Assembly (NCBI GenBank): GCA_946479285.1
Contig: CAMLFH010000022.1
Coordinates: 6,489 to 70,488 of the forward strand
Length of the DNA: 64,000 bases
Source: an uncultured Flavobacteriales bacterium
Lineage (GTDB): Bacteria; Bacteroidota; Bacteroidia; Flavobacteriales; Crocinitomicaceae
Reading direction: 5' to 3'
Shown here: piece by piece, positions 44,014 through 52,446 of the stretch
Numbering within the stretch: the first letter of the stretch is position 1
How the letters are laid out: each line of letters starts with the position of its first letter
The notes under the pieces: model-generated
The model's database searches: none
What the model was told of the DNA's origin: nothing
What the model saw: the letters and a program-made list of their open reading frames with translations, nothing else
Position numbers and translations under genes: made by a program

Positions 44014-45618
44014 ATGAACGAAGAATTTGACGTCACCATCATCGGCTCCGGTGTAAGTGGTTTGCTTTCCGCAGCGCTGTTATCCAGATCAGGAATGAAA
44101 GTACTTGTGTTGGAAAAACATTATTTGATTGGTGGTTATTTACAGGGTTTTGAAAGGAAGGATTTTGTTTTTGATACGGCAATCCATTGGCTCAACCAAT
44201 ACAATGAAGTTGGAACGGTAACGCGTGTTTTTAAAATGTTGGGGGAAGATTATCCGAAACCTCAACTGATGAAGCGCATTCAACGGCACATTTCAACCAA
44301 TCACGATTACCTGCTTACAGATAACCCGGATGAATTGAGAGATCAGTTGATTTTGGATTTTCCCCATGAAAAAGAAGGAATTCAGCGATTTTTTAAAGTT
44401 GCCAGGCGCATTGCGAAGGTTTCTTTGCGTTTTGCCGAGTTTTTTCAGTCGGTTGAAACCAAATCTCCCCTTGAGATCCCATTCTTCCGAATGAAACAGC
44501 TGGGAATTATTTATCCGTTGATTCCATATGCAGTAGGTGGAGCAGGAGATGAGGCGGTAAAGAAAGGGTTGAGTAAATTCTTTAAAGATCCGGATCTGCA
44601 GGAACTTTTCTGCACAGAACGCGACTTGTTGTCGTGCATTTTCCCTATTGCATGGGCTTACAACAAGGATTATCAAAATCCACCCATTGGTGGAAGCCAG
44701 GTGATTCCGGAGTGGTTGGAAAAGCAGGCTATTCCTGATAGATGTGAAGTCCGTTTGAGTTCAGAAGTTGTTGGTTTTGATTTTGAAAACGAAGAAATCA
44801 CGGCAGTTCGCTATAAAAATCGCGCAAAAGAATACAGCGTAAAAACAAAGTATGTGATTGCGGCTTGTGACGTGGATTTTCTGTATCGAAAATTAGTACC
44901 GCAAAATTTGGTCCCGCCTAAATTCTTTGAAACACTCAACGATTCCGAAATGTATAGTTCTTCGGTGACGATCTCCATAGCTTTGGACTGCACGGCAGAA
45001 AGTTTGGGCTTCGGACATGAACTAACGATTATTTGTGAAGAATCCAGTACGCGTGACGAACACAGTTCAGGAGATCCGCATAAATCTGCCATTTCTGTTT
45101 TGGCGCCAACTGTTAGAGATAATACCATGGCTCCTGAAGGACAGGGAACCGTTACTCTGTATGTTCCGGCCTGGATCGATTACATGGATAACTGGAAAAC
45201 TGAAAGGAATGCTAAGGGAGATTTCGTTCGTACGGAAGCCTATAAAAAACTAAAAGACGAGTTTGCCCAGATCATTTTTGATCGTGTGGAGGCTAAAATG
45301 TGTCCCGACTTGAGGAAGCATATTTTGTTTTACGAAGTGGCTACGCCTGTTACCTATCAGCGCTATACCGGAAATAAGAACGGTTCTATGATGGGAACAC
45401 GCCCGGGAAAAAAGAACATGCAAAGTAAAATCGCTCATTACCGCACGCCGGTGAAAAACCTGATTATTGGCGGTCAATGGGCAGAATTGGGAGGTGGTGT
45501 ACCCATTGCAGTTAAAACTGCTTTTAACGCATCTTTGATCATTCTGAAAAAATGGGACAAACCACGATTCAAAAAATTACTGAATGCATACAAAAACGGC
45601 ACAAAACTCACTGCATGA
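44014..45618 (+). CDS. FAD-dependent oxidoreductase, phytoene desaturase/CrtISO-like (copy 1)
   Basis: The 534-residue flavoprotein has the dinucleotide-binding motif TIIGSGVSGLLSAALLSRSG, with the acidic end EKHYLIGGYLQGF. In the C-terminal half are the FAD-binding NLIIGGQWAELGGGVPIAVKTA and YQRYTGNKNGSMMG. Relatives desaturate or isomerise carotenoid double bonds. In this cluster it more likely acts on the aryl polyene chain. It starts a rightward unit with the MMPL exporter and a second copy (49483-51006). Exact reaction unknown. Confidence 0.83.
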   Translation: MNEEFDVTIIGSGVSGLLSAALLSRSGMKVLVLEKHYLIGGYLQGFERKDFVFDTAIHWLNQYNEVGTVTRVFKMLGEDYPKPQLMKRIQRHISTNHDYLLTDNPDELRDQLILDFPHEKEGIQRFFKVARRIAKVSLRFAEFFQSVETKSPLEIPFFRMKQLGIIYPLIPYAVGGAGDEAVKKGLSKFFKDPDLQELFCTERDLLSCIFPIAWAYNKDYQNPPIGGSQVIPEWLEKQAIPDRCEVRLSSEVVGFDFENEEITAVRYKNRAKEYSVKTKYVIAACDVDFLYRKLVPQNLVPPKFFETLNDSEMYSSSVTISIALDCTAESLGFGHELTIICEESSTRDEHSSGDPHKSAISVLAPTVRDNTMAPEGQGTVTLYVPAWIDYMDNWKTERNAKGDFVRTEAYKKLKDEFAQIIFDRVEAKMCPDLRKHILFYEVATPVTYQRYTGNKNGSMMGTRPGKKNMQSKIAHYRTPVKNLIIGGQWAELGGGVPIAVKTAFNASLIILKKWDKPRFKKLLNAYKNGTKLTA

Positions 45619-45620
45619 GA

Positions 45621-45628
45621 TATTTTTG
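45621..45628 (+). promoter_or_regulatory. candidate -7 box of the exporter gene
   Basis: TATTTTTG, 49 bases before the ATG at 45678 and 2 bases after the CrtI-like stop, suggests an internal promoter for the exporter-oxidoreductase-halogenase genes. No clear -33 box. Confidence 0.35.
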
Positions 45629-45677
45629 TAGCTTTGCCCGCTAATATTTCTCCTTCTTCCTGAAACTAACACAAAAA

Positions 45678-48600
45678 ATGATCGGTCAAATTTGCGCGCG
45701 TATTGTTGAGTTTTTTCTTAAAAAAAGACTGTTTTTTTGGGGAACATTCACACTTGTGCTCGCTTTTTTGCTCATTGGTGTTTCTAAACTGAGAATCAAC
45801 CAGGATTTGTACGCTATTTTCCCGCAGGGAAAGGAATTCAAGAAATTCAACGAGATCGTTCAAAAGAATAAACTCAACAAACAGGTTGTATTCTCTATAA
45901 AAGCTCAGGAAGACGAAGAAATCACCCTGGAGAAGCTGGAAAACTTGAAAGCAGATCTTGAAAAACAGTTCTCCAAAGAACTGAAAGATATAGAGGTTGT
46001 AAAAACAGTTGATGAAGGTGCTTTGATTGCTTTTCTTCAAAAGAGTTCCGTTCGCAACCTCACAAAAGAGGATTATAAGCAGATAAAAGGGAAGCTTCAA
46101 TCGGATTCTATTGAAAAAGGATTGAAGCGAACTGCAGGATTGCTGACAGGTCCGAACGCATTCTTTATCAGCAAACTGGCAGCAAACGATCCTTTGGGCC
46201 TGTTTTATGGGCAGTTGAAGCAGTTAAATCCCAACACAGATTCCAGCAATTACCTGGTGAAAGACGGAGTGGTTTATTCAAGGGATGAGCAATATGCTTT
46301 TTTCTTCGGAACCATTGATCTGAACCAAAAAGACACCAAGAAACTGGAAGCTTTTGCGGATCGCCTGGAAAAATTCAAACAAACGAAGGCCAGGGAGAAA
46401 AATCTGGGCTTTGATTATTTCGGGACTTTCCGGATAGCGGTTGAAAATGCAAAGCAAGTCAAGGCTGATTCATCTTTAACGGCAATCATTAGTATTACAG
46501 CCATTTTACTATTGTTGATCTTCTACTACAGAAGTGTTTTGGCCCCGCTTTATTTTTTGCTTCCGGGATTCTTCGGAATTTTAAGCGGTGCAGGATTGGT
46601 GGGTTATCTGCACCCCGATATCTCGGCCATTTCTTTAGCTACTTCTTCTGTTTTACTGGGTATTGTGTTGGATTATTCGTTCCATTTCTTTACTCATTTG
46701 AAACATTTGGGAAGTGTGGTGAAAACGGTCAAAGAAATCAGTTCACCGATGACTTTAGGCAGTTTTACTACGATTGCGGCGCTTGGTGGATTGTTGTTCA
46801 CAAATTCGGTTGTTCTTCAGAATTTTGGGTTGATTGCACTTTGTACTTTATCCGGATCAGTCATCTTTACCTTATTGTTTCTTCCCGCTATTATTGAGAT
46901 CCTTAAAATTCGAATCAAGGATAATAATAACTATAAATTTAATTTTAAACTAAGTAAAACGTTCGTAAGAATTTCATTTCTAGTGATCACTTTAGTCTCT
47001 TTGGTCTTCTTATACAAGTCTTCCAATGTGGGTTTTGATTCGGATATGAATAACCTTTCATTCCATACTCCGGAATTGAAAGAAAAGGAGAAATTCTACA
47101 CCGGAATCAATCCGAATACCGATAAGAAACTGTTTGTTTTTTCATCGGCTCCAACCAGGGAGAGTGCACGTTCACAAAATGATGCTGTTTATAAGACATT
47201 CGTTTCTACCAAAGAACAATACGGAATTTCTGAATTTGTTTCGGTATCGCCATATCTTCCTTCCAATCAGACATTGGAAGAGTCTGATAAGCGCTGGTCT
47301 GAATTCTGGAAAGCCAATCAGGGGGTGGAAGATCAAATTACGTCACTTGCACCTGAATATGGATTGAACCCTGCAGGATTTGAGCCTTTCTTCCGTTCAA
47401 CGGAATCGTTTGATTTTGACAAACAGGAAGGTCAGGAGCTTGTAAAAGAAATCGGATTGAACAAATTTGTTTCGGAAGACCACGGACGGCATACTTATGT
47501 AACCTCGATTACGGTTAAAAAAGATAAGCAGGATCTTGTAAAAGCGGAATTGGCAGAAATTGACGGAGTATTTGTTTTGGATATTTCAGAAATGGCAAAA
47601 TCGATGCTGAATGTGGTGAAACAGGATTTCGATTACCTTTTCCTGTTTTCATCCATGCTGGTTTTCTTTTCTTTGTTGGTCATTTACGGAAGAATCGAAT
47701 TGACCTTGTTTGCTTTCTTCCCAATGGTTTTGGGCTGGATTTGGATCCTGGGAATAGCAAGCATTTTTGATATTCCGTTCAACTTTATCAATATAATTGT
47801 TGCAACCTTCATCTTTGGTTTGGGCGACGATTTCAGCATTTTCACTACCGATGGACTCATTCAGCAGGCGAGAAGCGGCGTTAATTCATTGAAATCGACT
47901 CAGTCCGGAATTATCCTTTCCGGGATTGCAACAATCATCGGCACGGGTGTTCTTATTTTTGCAAAACATCCTGCCATTCATTCCATTGGCGCGATCAGCG
48001 TTATCGGGATCGGTTCGATCATGCTGATCACCCTTTTCGTTCAGCCGCGGGTTTACAATTTCTTTGTATTGAACAGGAAAGAGAAAGGACGTGGACCGAT
48101 TACGTTTTTCTACTTCATTTATAGTTTGCTTTTATTCTTCTATTTCTTCCTGGGAAGTTTGGTTCTGAATATCATTTTGATCTTCATCCTGATTCCAACA
48201 CCCATGAAGCGGATCCACAAACGAAACATCCTTAATTTCTTTATTTCGAAATTAGCTAAATCTACCATTTACGCAGGATTACATGTGACGAAAAAAATAG
48301 TTGACAGACATAAACTGGATTATAAAAACCCGAGTATTATTACGCCGAATCACACCTCTTTCCTGGATATTTTGGTGGTATTGATGCTCAACCCGAAAAC
48401 GATTATCATGGTAAAGAAATGGGTTTACAATTCCCCGATTTTCGCACCGTTCATTCGTTACGGAGGCTATTTATTTGCCGAAGAAGGTGCGAACGGAAGC
48501 CTCGATGAGATCAAAGAACGAATTGATCAGGGATATTCACTGGTAATCTTCCCGGAAGGAACCCGGAGTGCGGATGGAGAAATTAAACGTTTCCACAAAG

Positions 48601-49481
48601 GAGCATTCTACATTTCAAAAGAATTGAATATTCCGATTCAACCGCTACTAATCCTTGGAAATCACGAAGTGAACCCGAAAAATGATCTGATCATTAATCA
48701 GGGACAAATTCTGATAAAGCCGCTTGATAGGTTATATCCGCAAGCTGAAGAATCGTACAGTGATTTTTCGAAGCGCACGGTAAAAGTCATGCGTTCAGGT
48801 ATGGCTGTTTTTAGAAAGCGGTATGCAAACACATCTTTCTACACCCGAAAAGTGATGGAAAATTACCTGCTCAAAGGTCCTGTTTTGGAATGGTACGTGC
48901 GGGTGAAGTGGATGATGGAACGTAAGAACTTTGATTACTATAATGCATTGATCGGTTCACGAAAACGCATTGTGGATGTAGGTTGTGGCTACGGTTACCT
49001 GTCCGTGTTCCTGAATTATTTTGATCCCTCACGTGAAATTATAGGGATGGATTACGATGAAGAAAAAGTGGCCGTTGCAGATAATTGTGTCAAGAGATCC
49101 GGGAATTTGAGTTTCCAGTCTGCAGATATTCGCGAATGGGAATTACCCGAGTCGGACGTGTATTTCTTCAATGATGTGATTCATTATTTGCGTCCGGAAG
49201 AACAAATTGATCTGTTGAATAAGGTGAATACGAAGCTGGGAGCAAATGGAATCATTGTGATCCGTGACGGAATTATCGAATTCCGGGACAGACTGAAAAA
49301 CACCAAACTAACGGAGACGCTTTCCACAAAATGGTTTAATTTTAATAAGACAACGAATGATCTTTCATTTCTGTCTGCTAAAGAAATTGAGCGTTTTGCA
49401 AATGAGAACGGATTTGGATTCGAATTGATTGAACATTCATCAAAAACATCAAACGTATTGATGATCCTTAAAAAACTTTAA
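45678..49481 (+). CDS. three-domain MMPL/RND exporter - PlsC acyltransferase - SAM methyltransferase
   Basis: The 1267-residue protein joins three parts. Residues about 1-790 are an RND/MMPL transporter with two sets of helices (AIISITAILLLLIFYYRSVLA, GLGDDFSIFTTDGLIQQARSG) and extracytoplasmic loops. Residues about 860-1060 are a PlsC acyltransferase with NHTSFLD (890) and FPEGTRS (957). Residues about 1090-1267 are a class I methyltransferase with VDVGCGYGYLSVFL (1098) and MDYDEEK. The fusion suggests that acylation, methylation and export of the pigment occur at one membrane site. The same three-part protein is recognised in other flavobacterial flexirubin clusters. Confidence 0.9.
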   Translation: MIGQICARIVEFFLKKRLFFWGTFTLVLAFLLIGVSKLRINQDLYAIFPQGKEFKKFNEIVQKNKLNKQVVFSIKAQEDEEITLEKLENLKADLEKQFSKELKDIEVVKTVDEGALIAFLQKSSVRNLTKEDYKQIKGKLQSDSIEKGLKRTAGLLTGPNAFFISKLAANDPLGLFYGQLKQLNPNTDSSNYLVKDGVVYSRDEQYAFFFGTIDLNQKDTKKLEAFADRLEKFKQTKAREKNLGFDYFGTFRIAVENAKQVKADSSLTAIISITAILLLLIFYYRSVLAPLYFLLPGFFGILSGAGLVGYLHPDISAISLATSSVLLGIVLDYSFHFFTHLKHLGSVVKTVKEISSPMTLGSFTTIAALGGLLFTNSVVLQNFGLIALCTLSGSVIFTLLFLPAIIEILKIRIKDNNNYKFNFKLSKTFVRISFLVITLVSLVFLYKSSNVGFDSDMNNLSFHTPELKEKEKFYTGINPNTDKKLFVFSSAPTRESARSQNDAVYKTFVSTKEQYGISEFVSVSPYLPSNQTLEESDKRWSEFWKANQGVEDQITSLAPEYGLNPAGFEPFFRSTESFDFDKQEGQELVKEIGLNKFVSEDHGRHTYVTSITVKKDKQDLVKAELAEIDGVFVLDISEMAKSMLNVVKQDFDYLFLFSSMLVFFSLLVIYGRIELTLFAFFPMVLGWIWILGIASIFDIPFNFINIIVATFIFGLGDDFSIFTTDGLIQQARSGVNSLKSTQSGIILSGIATIIGTGVLIFAKHPAIHSIGAISVIGIGSIMLITLFVQPRVYNFFVLNRKEKGRGPITFFYFIYSLLLFFYFFLGSLVLNIILIFILIPTPMKRIHKRNILNFFISKLAKSTIYAGLHVTKKIVDRHKLDYKNPSIITPNHTSFLDILVVLMLNPKTIIMVKKWVYNSPIFAPFIRYGGYLFAEEGANGSLDEIKERIDQGYSLVIFPEGTRSADGEIKRFHKGAFYISKELNIPIQPLLILGNHEVNPKNDLIINQGQILIKPLDRLYPQAEESYSDFSKRTVKVMRSGMAVFRKRYANTSFYTRKVMENYLLKGPVLEWYVRVKWMMERKNFDYYNALIGSRKRIVDVGCGYGYLSVFLNYFDPSREIIGMDYDEEKVAVADNCVKRSGNLSFQSADIREWELPESDVYFFNDVIHYLRPEEQIDLLNKVNTKLGANGIIVIRDGIIEFRDRLKNTKLTETLSTKWFNFNKTTNDLSFLSAKEIERFANENGFGFELIEHSSKTSNVLMILKKL

Positions 49482-49482
49482 G

Positions 49483-51006
49483 TTGAATTCCGGACAGAAA
49501 ATAGTAGTAATCGGTAGTGGTATCGGCGGCCTGGTAAGCGGTCTGATATTGGCTAAGAACGGATATCATGTTCAGATATTGGAGAAGAATCACCAGGTTG
49601 GAGGTTCTCTGCAGGTTTTCAGTCGTGATAAGAAGATTTTTGATACCGGAGTTCACTATGTAGGAGGTTTGGATCATGGAGAGAATCTCTACCGCATTTT
49701 CAAGTATTTGGAGATCTACGATGATCTGGAAATGAAGCGCCTCGACGAAAATGCCTTTGATATTATTCGTTTGGCAAACGGAACTACTGCCAGTCATGGA
49801 ATCGGCTACGATAATTTCAGAGATCAGCTAAAAATCAGTTTCCCGGAAAACCACCAAGACGTTGATCGGATTGTAGATGAACTGCGATTGTTTTGTACTT
49901 ATTTTCCGCTTTACAATATCGAGCTGGAATCAGAGATCAATTATGTAGAACACAATGAAGTTCTGGAAGTTGGGGCCTGGGAACATTTGGCGACTCTAAC
50001 CAATAATGAAGACCTGATCAAAGTAATTTTGGGATCCGGACCTCTGTATGCCGGATTGAAAGGAGTTACGCCATTCTACGTCGTAGCATTGATCCTGAAC
50101 AGCTTCATTAAAGGGAGTTATCGTTTTGTAAACGGCGGATCACAGATCGCAAAACTGTTGATGAAGAGGATCGCAGAAAATGGCGGCGAGGTTTTGAGAC
50201 GAAAAGAAGTAATAGGCGCGAATTATAACGAATCGGGAACAATTCGGTCACTTATTTGTTCGGATGGATCTGAATTTGAATGTGATTTTGTGATTTCGAA
50301 CATGCACCCAAAAGAAACCATTCATCTTTTGGGAAGAGACCGCTTTAAAACGGCATATGCAAATCGGGTGAACGCACTACCGAATACAATAGCATCATTC
50401 ATGATCTATTTGTCCCTGGAAGAGAACACGCTGCCTTATTTCAATTCAAATTATTACGATTATTACACCGATAATATTTGGGACGAAGAGTTCCGCTTCA
50501 ATGATTCCTGGCCGCAAATGACTTTTACTTCGGCACAGGTTTCTAAGAATACCAAAGAGTATGCAGAATCTATTTCAGTAATGTGTTACCTCGATTTTAA
50601 TGAGTTCAAGACCTGGGAAGCTTCCGTTCGCACCATTGTGAAGGAAGGAACGCGTGAAGAAGCGTATGAAACATTCAAAAAAATGTGCGAAGAACGCATC
50701 TTAGACCGAATGGAAGAACGTTTTCCGGGAATCAGGTCCAAAGTAAGACACAGTTATTCTTCCACACCTATTACCTACAGAGATTATGTTTCCACTCCCG
50801 ATGGCTCCATGTATGGGATCCAGAAGGACTTCAAGCACACACACCGCACACAGATCAATACCAAAACGCACATTCCTAATTTATTCCTGACTGGTCAGAA
50901 CATTATTTTTCATGGAATTTTGGGTGCGACCATTGGTGCTTTGGTAACATCTTTTAATTTTGTAAATAATAAGCAAGTAATAGAAAAAATCAAAATGTAT
51001 GACTAA
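49483..51006 (+). CDS. FAD-dependent oxidoreductase, CrtI-like (copy 2)
   Basis: The 507-residue protein starts at TTG, 1 base after the exporter stop, followed at once by KIVVIGSGIGGLVSGLILAKNG and LEKNHQVGGSLQVF. The first internal Met would delete the FAD motif, so TTG is the start. The C-terminal IPNLFLTGQNIIFHGILGATIGALVTSF binds FAD. It is a distant paralogue of the product at 44014-45618. Both could shape the polyene, but the reaction is not shown. It overlaps the next gene by 8 bases. Confidence 0.83.
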   Translation: MNSGQKIVVIGSGIGGLVSGLILAKNGYHVQILEKNHQVGGSLQVFSRDKKIFDTGVHYVGGLDHGENLYRIFKYLEIYDDLEMKRLDENAFDIIRLANGTTASHGIGYDNFRDQLKISFPENHQDVDRIVDELRLFCTYFPLYNIELESEINYVEHNEVLEVGAWEHLATLTNNEDLIKVILGSGPLYAGLKGVTPFYVVALILNSFIKGSYRFVNGGSQIAKLLMKRIAENGGEVLRRKEVIGANYNESGTIRSLICSDGSEFECDFVISNMHPKETIHLLGRDRFKTAYANRVNALPNTIASFMIYLSLEENTLPYFNSNYYDYYTDNIWDEEFRFNDSWPQMTFTSAQVSKNTKEYAESISVMCYLDFNEFKTWEASVRTIVKEGTREEAYETFKKMCEERILDRMEERFPGIRSKVRHSYSSTPITYRDYVSTPDGSMYGIQKDFKHTHRTQINTKTHIPNLFLTGQNIIFHGILGATIGALVTSFNFVNNKQVIEKIKMYD

Positions 51007-52219
51007 AGAAGTTGATGTTGTTGTAATTGGTGCAGGTCCTGCTGGTTCTGTAGCTTCCTCTAAATTGATCAAAGAGGGTTTGAAAGTTTTGGTTTTGGAA
51101 AAAATGCAATTCCCACGATTTGTTATTGGTGAAAGCTTATTACCTCACAGTATGGATTACCTGGATGAGTTGAACCTGCTTCCTGCAGTGGAGGCTTTGA
51201 ATTTCCAGGTGAAGACCGGTGCTTGTTTTTATCACGACGGAGAACGTTGCGATTTCCTGTTCGAAAATCAGTACACAGATGGTTGGTCCTACACTTTTCA
51301 GGTGAAACGTGCAGATTTCGACCATGCTTTGATTAAAGAAGCTGAAAAACAAGGTGCAGAAGTAGAATTCCAGGCTGAAGTAACGGATGTGAAAACATCT
51401 GTGAACAAGCAGGTGGTTACTTACCGCGATGCGAACGGAGATATCCATGAAGTTCATTGCCGTTTTGTAATGGATGCAAGTGGTTACGGACGTGTACTTC
51501 CTCAAATGTTCAACCTGGAAGTTCCGGTTGCAACACCACCGCGTGGAGCTGTTTTCGCACATTTGGACGATACAAGAAGAACTCCTGAAGACGGAAGAAA
51601 TATCTTTGTTCACGCATTCAATGACAACACGGCATGGATCTGGTCCATTCCTTTTTCAGATGGAACAGCTTCCGTGGGAATCGTTGGAAACAAAGACTTT
51701 ATAGAAGAATGCTATGCGGATGGCGGAAAGATTTTCAAGCAAAGAGTAGCTGAGTTCCCCGGGTTGAATGGTCGTTATGACGGTGTGGAATTTATGTTCG
51801 AGCCGCGTTTGATCGTGAATTATGCTGTTTCTGTTAAGCAGGTTTATGGTGAAGGGTATGTATTGTGCGGAAACAGTACGGAATTCCTTGATCCGATCTT
51901 TAGTTCGGGAGTTACACTGGCGATTTCTTCAGGGTACAAGGCTGCAACATTAGTTGCGAAGCAATTGAACGGCGAGCAGGTAGATTGGGAAAAGGATTAC
52001 AGTGTGGTTCTGAAAAAAGGAATCGACGTATTCAGAACCTATGTATTGGCTTGGTACGAGGGAACTTTGGGAGATATTTTCTTCAGCGAGAAAGTTGACG
52101 AAACAATCAGACAGCAAATCTGTTCCGTTTTGGCCGGTTATGTTTGGGATGAAACCAACCCATTCGTGAAAAAGCACAGTACATTGGTAAGTGCCATCGC
52201 ACACATCGTGAAAATGTAA
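50999..52219 (+). CDS. flavin-dependent halogenase-like monooxygenase
   Basis: The 406-residue protein has the GAGPAGSVASSKLIKEG FAD motif, GESLLPHSMDYL, K72 in QVKTGACF (aligned with the chlorinating Lys of flavin halogenases) and W213-I-W-S-I-P, the WxWxIP signature. Both halogenase markers are kept, so it may chlorinate the aryl ring, as in chlorinated flexirubins. The wider family also includes geranylgeranyl-reductase-like enzymes, so the call is not certain. It overlaps the CrtI-like gene by 8 bases and ends at a strong terminator. Confidence 0.78.
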   Translation: MTKEVDVVVIGAGPAGSVASSKLIKEGLKVLVLEKMQFPRFVIGESLLPHSMDYLDELNLLPAVEALNFQVKTGACFYHDGERCDFLFENQYTDGWSYTFQVKRADFDHALIKEAEKQGAEVEFQAEVTDVKTSVNKQVVTYRDANGDIHEVHCRFVMDASGYGRVLPQMFNLEVPVATPPRGAVFAHLDDTRRTPEDGRNIFVHAFNDNTAWIWSIPFSDGTASVGIVGNKDFIEECYADGGKIFKQRVAEFPGLNGRYDGVEFMFEPRLIVNYAVSVKQVYGEGYVLCGNSTEFLDPIFSSGVTLAISSGYKAATLVAKQLNGEQVDWEKDYSVVLKKGIDVFRTYVLAWYEGTLGDIFFSEKVDETIRQQICSVLAGYVWDETNPFVKKHSTLVSAIAHIVKM

Positions 52220-52241
52220 TAAGATACTAATACAATGCTTG

Positions 52242-52267
52242 GGCCGCGATTCATCGCGGCCTTTTTT
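52242..52267 (+). terminator. Rho-independent terminator
   Basis: GGCCGCGA and TCGCGGCC pair perfectly around TTCA, followed by six T (52262-52267), 22 bases after the halogenase-like gene stop. Confidence 0.9.
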
Positions 52268-52272
52268 ATTTA

Positions 52273-52392
52273 CCGCAAATGCGCAAATGAAAAAGCGAGC
52301 CTACCGGTCTCGCTTGTCTTATTGTCCATTTTATCTTTTCCAAAAGAAGAAGGCGACCGGTAGGCGCCTCTCAAAATTTGTGCATTTGCGGG
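52273..52392. repeat. composite inverted repeat locus 2 (REPIN-like), intact
   Basis: The outer arms CCGCAAATGCGCAAAT (52273 on) and ATTTGTGCATTTGCGG (up to 52392) are inverted copies. Two hairpins stand inside. AAGCGAG-CCTACCGGT-CTCGCTT is at 52293-52315. AGGCG/CGCCT lies around ACCGGTAGG, the same loop on the other strand, at 52351-52369. The 9-base loop is kept while the stems differ. It matches locus 1 at 31018-31495. A weak hairpin CGCGA-GACA-TCGCG follows at 52420-52433. No gene is present in this gap. Confidence 0.72.
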
Positions 52393-52446
52393 AAATGGAA
52401 AGTGGTTATCACACAAGGGCGCGAGACATCGCGTTACTAGCAAGTT

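Noticed and set aside
45666..46100. 144-codon leftward frame opposite the start of the exporter gene
   Set aside because: It is the complement of the clearly coding MMPL N-terminus; no independent signal.
44014..51006. Carotenoid biosynthesis genes because of two CrtI-like proteins
   Set aside because: No phytoene synthase, GGPP synthase or cyclase is in the window; the surrounding genes all fit flexirubin-type pigment.
31018..52392. CRISPR-like repeats
   Set aside because: The repeated units are inverted and unequally spaced, with no regular spacers and no cas genes nearby.
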